DNA of 64,000 bases from Pyrrhosoma nymphula (lineage: Eukaryota > Arthropoda > Insecta > Odonata > Coenagrionidae): the NCBI GenBank assembly GCA_963573305.1, contig OY754329.1:130869422-130933421 (forward strand). The letters are read 5' to 3'. The translations under genes were made by a program, and so were the position numbers. This document shows positions 58,770 to 64,000 of the stretch, in pieces; within the stretch, counting starts at the first letter, position 1, and each line of letters opens with the position of its first letter. The notes under the pieces are model-generated. The model did no database searches. It was not told the DNA's origin and saw nothing but the letters and a program-made list of their open reading frames with translations.

Positions 58770-59104
58770 GTACTCCTAATACTTGAATCATTATCTGTTA
58801 CCTAGTACATACTAACAGCACGCCTAGCATGTTTTCTACATGGGTCTTGAGTCCCTGTCCATCTGTGTAGTTGTAGAATGCATGTATATTGAGGTCACTC
58901 TCCATTTTGATGACATCTGTAGTGTAGTGTTGCATGCTTGTGAGGCTTCGCCTCATGACAAGCATTAGCGATTTATGCTGATGCATAATTAGTCGTAGTT
59001 ACACTAACTTTAGGATATAGTGTAATTTATGTTGGTGATTACTCACCCCCTGCCACACACCCCTGAGGTGGCTTGCAGGGTATTTTGTAGATGTAGATGT
59101 AGAT
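58770..59104 (+). mobile_element. LINE A 3' untranslated region and tail
   Basis: About 335 bp of 3' untranslated sequence matches 61953-62278 in reverse orientation: AATACTTGAATC, ATCTGTTACCT, ATGTTTTCTACAT, GTCTTGAGTC, GACAAGCATTAGCGATTTAT and TAGTTACACTAACTTTAGG. It ends with the stem-loop CCCTGC (59048-59053), CACC/GGTG and GCAGGG (59075-59080), then TATTTTGTAGATGTAGATGT and AGAT. A small GAGGC/GCCTC hairpin lies near 58946. No coding part is retained. Confidence 0.88.
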
Positions 59105-59817
59105 TAGTGGTATCTATGGATAAAAGTGAACCAAATTGCATCATACTGATTTAATTTTTTGGAAATTCAATGCTATATTAACACGCAGCGTCATGGCACA
59201 TGTCATATTTATTTGGTAAAAATTCCATTATAAATTTACAGCTTTTCTTTTAAACGCCAAATAATACATTACTCAATATTATAATTGTTGCTGTCAAACA
59301 GAAAGGCGTCTCGCCAAGTCCAATATTCGACAAAAACATTTCAATATCATTTCGCCTAAATTTATAATACCACGCCGAAAACTCTTAGTCATAACGTGCT
59401 TTAATTGAGGAAAATTAAAAAAAAATAATTCTAATATAATTTCAATTAATGCCTGCATGGTTAGCACTACATCATAAACGGATGCACTTTATGAAATGTG
59501 ATCCAAAAATGTTTTCGACTTCCTTAAAAAGTTATTAAAATGTGCACTTAATGACCCATGATTACCTCAAGTCACTGCCTACTTCTACATCCACGAAGTT
59601 CCATTCAAAACAATCTCTGGGATATGTGGGATGGGGAGTTTCCATACCAGGCATGTAAGTAATACCCGTCCCAGTTCAAGATCATACCCCTTACCGCACC
59701 CCTAACTACAAAGCGAGGACCAAAAAGCAGTCAGGATACTAATGTAAGGCTAGACCATAAACTAGGAGAGACTATTACCGCAGTATTTTATCTCCCCTTT
59801 ATAAATTTTCTTCACTC
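59105..59817. other. No gene seen
   Basis: AT-rich DNA. Nothing was recognised. Confidence 0.5.
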
Positions 59818-60000
59818 CTTCCTATCCTTGTACATATCTATTCATTCGTTGCTTCACAAACACACTCTTGTTCTTATGACTCAGAATATCCTTGCTTTAA
59901 ATAGTCTTTCCCCCCACACACACCTAATATGTTCTCCGTCAACCACTTCCTCTCTCACCATTTGGTCTTCCATATTTTCTTTGCTTCGTAACTCGACACA
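59818..60000 (-). mobile_element. Dispersed repeat D, copy 3
   Basis: Aligns with 14735-14905: CTTCCTATCCTTGTACATAT, TTGCTTCACAAACAC, TATGACTCAGAATATCC, CACACACACCTAATATG and CACTTCCTCTC. It lacks about 14 bp present in copy 2 before TTGCTTC. No reading frame survives. Confidence 0.5.
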
Positions 60001-61952
60001 AATCCATTCCTTTAAAATAACCAAGCTAGAGAAATACTTTCCTCTCATACATAGCCATTAACGGGAGTTTAAACCCCAAGTACTTTCACGACCCACTCAT
60101 TCCTCGAACTATCTTTCCCACTTTTACTTCAAACACTTTAAAAGCGACCCATTCTCACCAAATAGAAATGTAAAGAACAAACAACGTGTCTGCAAGAAAG
60201 AGGGAGAGCTAAGCGATGCACTTCCCATGTAGGACACCACATCACCATGGATAAACATTGAATGAGACCGCAGCTAGACTGCAAAATCATTCTAGGACAG
60301 ATTGCAGAGGAATACACTCATATAAGTTCACCTCAAACAAAATTTCACGATTTCACCCATCAGCCATTCTATTAACATGATAAAAACTGCTAACAGCACA
60401 TCTCGCAAGCCTACTAAACTTACACAATTCCTGAATCAGCCAGCATGCTTCATCCATTGACTCAAATTATAATTCTTATAACTTTCATAGAATGAAATGT
60501 AGTGCATATTTGATGAAGATTTATTCCGGGTCACACCCAGAGGCTTTGGGTACCATATAAATTAAGATGTACCTAGGTAGTTCCAAAATAAGTAACCAGC
60601 AAACAAAATCCATTTCTGCATTCTCCTCCTCTGCCAATGCGGAAGCCGTAAGATGCGTTCAAAAGGAAGAAAGGAAGCGTTTATCACGAAAGCTTCCGCG
60701 CACCAGTGACAACGACTCCTAATTACTCTCAAAGAACAACGCGACAGCAAGAGGCCCGTGACCTTACATATCTAGAGCAATTAACTCTTGCATGCTAAAC
60801 GTTTCAAAACCTGTAAAGATCCTTCGAGAATATGCGTGATATAGGGGGGATTATTAATAGTCCCCATGCATATAATTTACTCAATTATAACTCTATATAT
60901 GCGAGCTAATTACACAAATTGAAGAACACGTGATAAATGCCTGTCATGCAAACACAACACGGATTTGCATTAAATCAGGACATTTCGCTCGATTTTGGTA
61001 ACTTTTTTCACTACCGCAAAATACATTAGCAATGAAAAAGAAAATTCTACACAAAAAAATTGAGAAAAGAATGGCTGCAACATCATTCATGTTGCAACAC
61101 GTACCCTATAACCAACGTGCGTGAACCTCTCCTTATATCACCTTGCCATATAAAAACATTGACTCGTGTTTCGTACATGAATGCACAAATTCTGGCACGT
61201 TAAGCTCTATTTGAGATTGCTTTTGTGAAATATGGATCAAAAGAAGCAGTTACCTATATAGGGCTAAAGTGAAATCTGTTCGCAATCTTCAGCGGGTCAA
61301 TCTCTCCATAACTGCCGATGCTTTGATGGTTGAGTCGTCCATCGTCGTCAGGGCTGAAGGCTTGACAGTCAAATCTGACCGCCAAAGTGAAATATACACT
61401 AGACTTAATATTTACAATAAAAAATCGATCTGAACCAAAACTAATCTGTTTAATTTAATGAAAACGGTATCTTAGTACTTAAATGCACTCATACCTTATT
61501 ATCGACCATATTATGAGGAACTACTTGCAATTTTCAAGGTTAAAAAATTGAAATCTTGAAAATCGCAATTAAATGTCAAAATACCTTAGAAATAGCAGCT
61601 AATGGAAGCTTATTTGATGAAACAATAGTCGGAAATTAAGTTAGCATTAAGTGTAGACAAATACTAAGCTATTGTTTTAGTGAAAATGACTTTGTATCAC
61701 AAAGTTAGGCCTGAATAAGTCTGTTACAAATCTCGTAAGTTATGTGAAGAGGGGTCAAAGATTCTAATAAAATACTAAAAAAATCTTTTCAAAATAAAAA
61801 CATAGGGCCGATGTACGGAAGGTAACATTCTTGAATAGAGATTTTAAGGCCTCCTGTTCGATTTCTGGCCATATCGCTGAGTAAAACTAGCAGCCAACTC
61901 ACTATGCCAAACTATGAGGAACGACCTACTCGATGCAAAGAAAAATGGCTCT
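60001..61952. other. No gene seen
   Basis: AT-rich DNA between repeat D and the LINE A copy at 61953. Apart from the hammerhead-like motif at 61320-61351, listed separately, nothing was recognised. Confidence 0.5.
61320..61351 (-). ncRNA. Hammerhead-like core motif (degenerate)
   Basis: On the minus strand, CTGACGA (61345-61351) is followed by C and a perfect GATGG/CCATC stem around a 9-base loop, then AAAGC (61320-61324) where a hammerhead has GAAAC. The layout matches the other four loci, but two bases of the second box differ. Confidence 0.3.
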
Positions 61953-62278
61953 TCTACATCTATAAAATACCCTGCAAGCCACCTCAGGGGTGTGTGGCAG
62001 GGGGTGAGTATTCACCAACATGCATTACACTATACCCTAAAGTTAGTGTAACTACGACTAATTATGCATTTGCATAAATCGCTAATGCTTGTCACGAGGC
62101 GAAGGCTCCCAAGCATGCACTACACTGCAGATATTATCACAATGAAGAGGGACCGTTAATATATATGTATTTTGCAACTACACAAATGGACAGAGACTCA
62201 AGACTTATGTAGAAAACATGCACGGCGTGCTGCTAGTACCAGGTAACAGATAAGGATTCAAGTATTGGGGAGTACTAC
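61953..62278 (-). mobile_element. LINE A 3' untranslated region and tail
   Basis: Same 3' untranslated region as 58770-59104, in the opposite orientation, with the identical stem-loop (CCCTGC, CACC, CCTGA, GGTG, GCAGGG). The tail is shorter and partly mutated (TATTTTATAGATGTAGA). The tails of the two copies face each other across about 2.8 kb. No coding sequence is retained. Confidence 0.88.
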
Positions 62279-62686
62279 ACATTTGATTCGATGAATAAGG
62301 TGTCTTAACTTGTGTAGCAGCTCTACCATCTACGAATTACGCTTGTTTAGATTAAAGATTTCATGAGAGTGTTCAATAACGGAAGAATGTAGTTCGAGGA
62401 AAGTAGTAATTCAGAAAATGTTCCCAAAAACTTGATTTCACCATCTGATGTAGATTTCTTGCCTTGTGTCCGACCACGGGTAACGATTTAAAAAATATAT
62501 CCAAATAATAACACAATAACAAATAATTACATAAAAAATTCCATTAATACGCATTTTAAAATTGTTGTTTGCAACAACCACCGCGAAAACTAAAAGATAA
62601 TTTAACCACGCTACATCGGGGCATTTATACTCTAATAGTTTGTCTTAAAAAATACTACATTACTCTCTTTAATAAACTTAATTACT
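62279..62686. other. No gene seen
   Basis: AT-rich DNA. No repeats were recognised. Confidence 0.5.
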
Positions 62687-62827
62687 TCACACATCTGTCC
62701 TAAATATTTCAGCATCCTCTGCAGTCAGCAAGAATTCCATCGTCTCCTCTACACCTTCAAACCTCAATTCAACTTTATCTATGCCATTCCTTCGGAATCG
62801 TACTTCCCGCCCTTTCCTCACTTCACA
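62687..62827 (-). CDS. Possible coding fragment of 46 codons, unrecognised
   Basis: On the minus strand, 46 codons are open from after a stop at 62828-62830 to a TGA at 62687-62689. The peptide is hydrophilic and rich in E and R (for example KGREVRFRRNGIDKVELRF and VEETMEFLLTAEDAEIFRTD). This composition looks more like real protein than the other short frames here. It has no ATG at its start; the only Met is internal. It would have to be a terminal exon or the tail of a decayed transposon gene. No good acceptor site is obvious just upstream in this frame. No family was recognised, and chance remains likely. Confidence 0.2.
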   Translation of the reverse strand, partial: CEVRKGREVRFRRNGIDKVELRFEGVEETMEFLLTAEDAEIFRTDV

Positions 62828-62830
62828 TCA

Positions 62831-64000
62831 ACTGCATCAAGTAATCCTGATGCGCGGTGAAGCTGTTTAATACGCGTGGATGCTCGTTGCGGGGCCGCTG
62901 CAAAGTGCTCGATTCGGAACGGCCCGAAGCGCTTTGAACATGGTACTAGTAGTACCATGGCTTTGAAGAGCATCATGCGCGATTCGGACCGCAGCCATTA
63001 TATCTCTGTCGCTCAGTCCGTTTATATAGCTGAACATCTATTTTAACTCGATTTTCTGAAGAAAATGAATGATAGAGGTGATAACACCGAAAGAAAGGAA
63101 GAGAAAAGGGAATAAATCAACCCAGAACAATGGATTTGTGTGGTTTGAGAGCGAGGGAAGCGACTGCCCGTCCAGCTTGGGTCAACGGTAAACTTATTTA
63201 GCGCCCAGTCATCGGCTCTCCTTCACACTTTCACGCCTGTGGAACGCTGAAAATCCGGGGGTCTGGCTCGATGAGCCAAACGGCATTCACCACGTCAGTT
63301 TTAGCCGCTAAGCGAGGAGGGATTTCCTCAAACTCGATTCACTTTCTGAGGCTTCAAAACGATCATTGAATCACAGGTAGGCCACAAGACAGTGCCCTAT
63401 TAAAGAAAATCCCTAGAAGAATTCTCCACCTTACTTACCAAGAAACTCAAGCACTGGTGATTATCTTTCATTGACCACACAAGTTGACTCACAGCATCAT
63501 AAATGAGAGTAAATAAGAAAATGCTTACGGGTATATTAAAGGCAACACCCACCCTACAGACGACTAAATAATAAAACTAAAACAATATAAAAGCGTAGGC
63601 AACACTTCTACGCATGAATAACCGAAAATTTAATGGGTCCGATGAACAAAAGTGTGTGCATTTCTTTTTCAGAAAGAATGAATGACTGGTTTCCGCTGTT
63701 AAGCCACCAACAGGTACAAACGGGTACTTGATGACGGCTCCGAAACCTGTCGTTCGGTTTTATTAAAAAATAAATCAGAGGGGAAAAAAATGTGTGTGGA
63801 TCTGGTACTTTCCCGGCGAATGAGCTGAATAAAATCTTCTCGGATATTCATCCGGGTGACAGATTTTTCCATTTCAATGACAATCCATTTCATCCAACAT
63901 TTCGAGGTCTGACACTGCCATCGCCATCGCCTTTGTCCACAAAGCGCATGTTTTTATTATAAATCAGTACAATTGCCCGGGAGTGTCCAAATCATCTCAT
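62831..64000. other. No gene seen; small palindromic GC-rich patch
   Basis: About 62875-63000 is GC-richer, repeats CGATTCGGA twice, and holds the near-perfect palindrome CATGGTACTAGTAGTACCATG's halves CATGGTAC and GTACCATG (62939-62959). The last kilobase is AT-rich with short chance frames only. Confidence 0.45.

Noticed and set aside
1..64000. CRISPR arrays, operons, prophage, restriction or other bacterial systems
   Set aside because: No regularly spaced repeats, no dense coding, and clear eukaryotic retroposons throughout.
1..64000. Endogenous viral elements
   Set aside because: No capsid, envelope or viral polymerase motifs were seen; all reverse-transcriptase fragments are of the non-LTR type.

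Overview
The window looks like about 64 kb of non-genic (intergenic or deep intronic) nuclear DNA from an arthropod, most likely an insect or close relative. It is AT-rich, has no long open frame, and every recognisable protein similarity is to transposable-element reverse transcriptase. The organism call rests on the retroposon types: jockey/CR1-like and other LINE ends, and tRNA-derived SINEs. No species can be named from this. I see no host protein gene, rRNA, functional tRNA, CRISPR array, operon or bacterial feature. One 46-codon open stretch at 62690-62827 is the only non-transposon coding candidate, and it is weak.

Layout. 1-9 kb: mostly unique AT-rich DNA, with one LINE 3' end (2938-3232) and a degenerate repeat (6876-7035). 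9-13 kb: two adjacent foldback elements (9085-9395, 9440-9635), copy 1 of a TTAA-ended element (10415-11042), a LINE C fragment (11065-11571), a SINE (12149-12430) and a 216-bp TIR element with 3-bp target duplications (12519-12734). 13-22.5 kb: a GC-rich block, a 95-bp inverted pair of tRNA-like SINE units, a decayed LINE B reverse transcriptase (15840-16525), another SINE, a 1.3-kb inverted repeat (19835-21138) and a ~0.85-kb direct-repeat pair. 22.5-29.8 kb: nothing recognised. 29.8-32.1 kb: two more TTAA-ended copies, a LINE C piece, a GC-rich block with a 24-bp minisatellite, and a short TIR element. 34-43 kb: two SINEs, TTAA copy 3 and a LINE A tail remnant. 46-51.6 kb: the best-preserved LINE A copy (46508-47135), LINE C, a nested foldback and a LINE A tail. 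54-62.3 kb: two LINE C-terminal fragments and two LINE A 3' ends facing each other.

How the parts relate. LINE A gives its 3' end at six sites. Each ends in a (TGTAGA)n tail, and most copies carry a stem-loop just before it, with paired changes between copies. The TTAA-ended family has four copies sharing inverted ends and a central core. Five loci, two of them foldbacks, carry the string CTGANGA, a short hairpin, then GAAAC or a one- or two-base variant. That is the layout of a hammerhead ribozyme core, known from Penelope-like elements. This pattern and the LINE A 3' stem-loop are the most interesting signals here. All repeat comparisons were made by eye, so boundaries are approximate.
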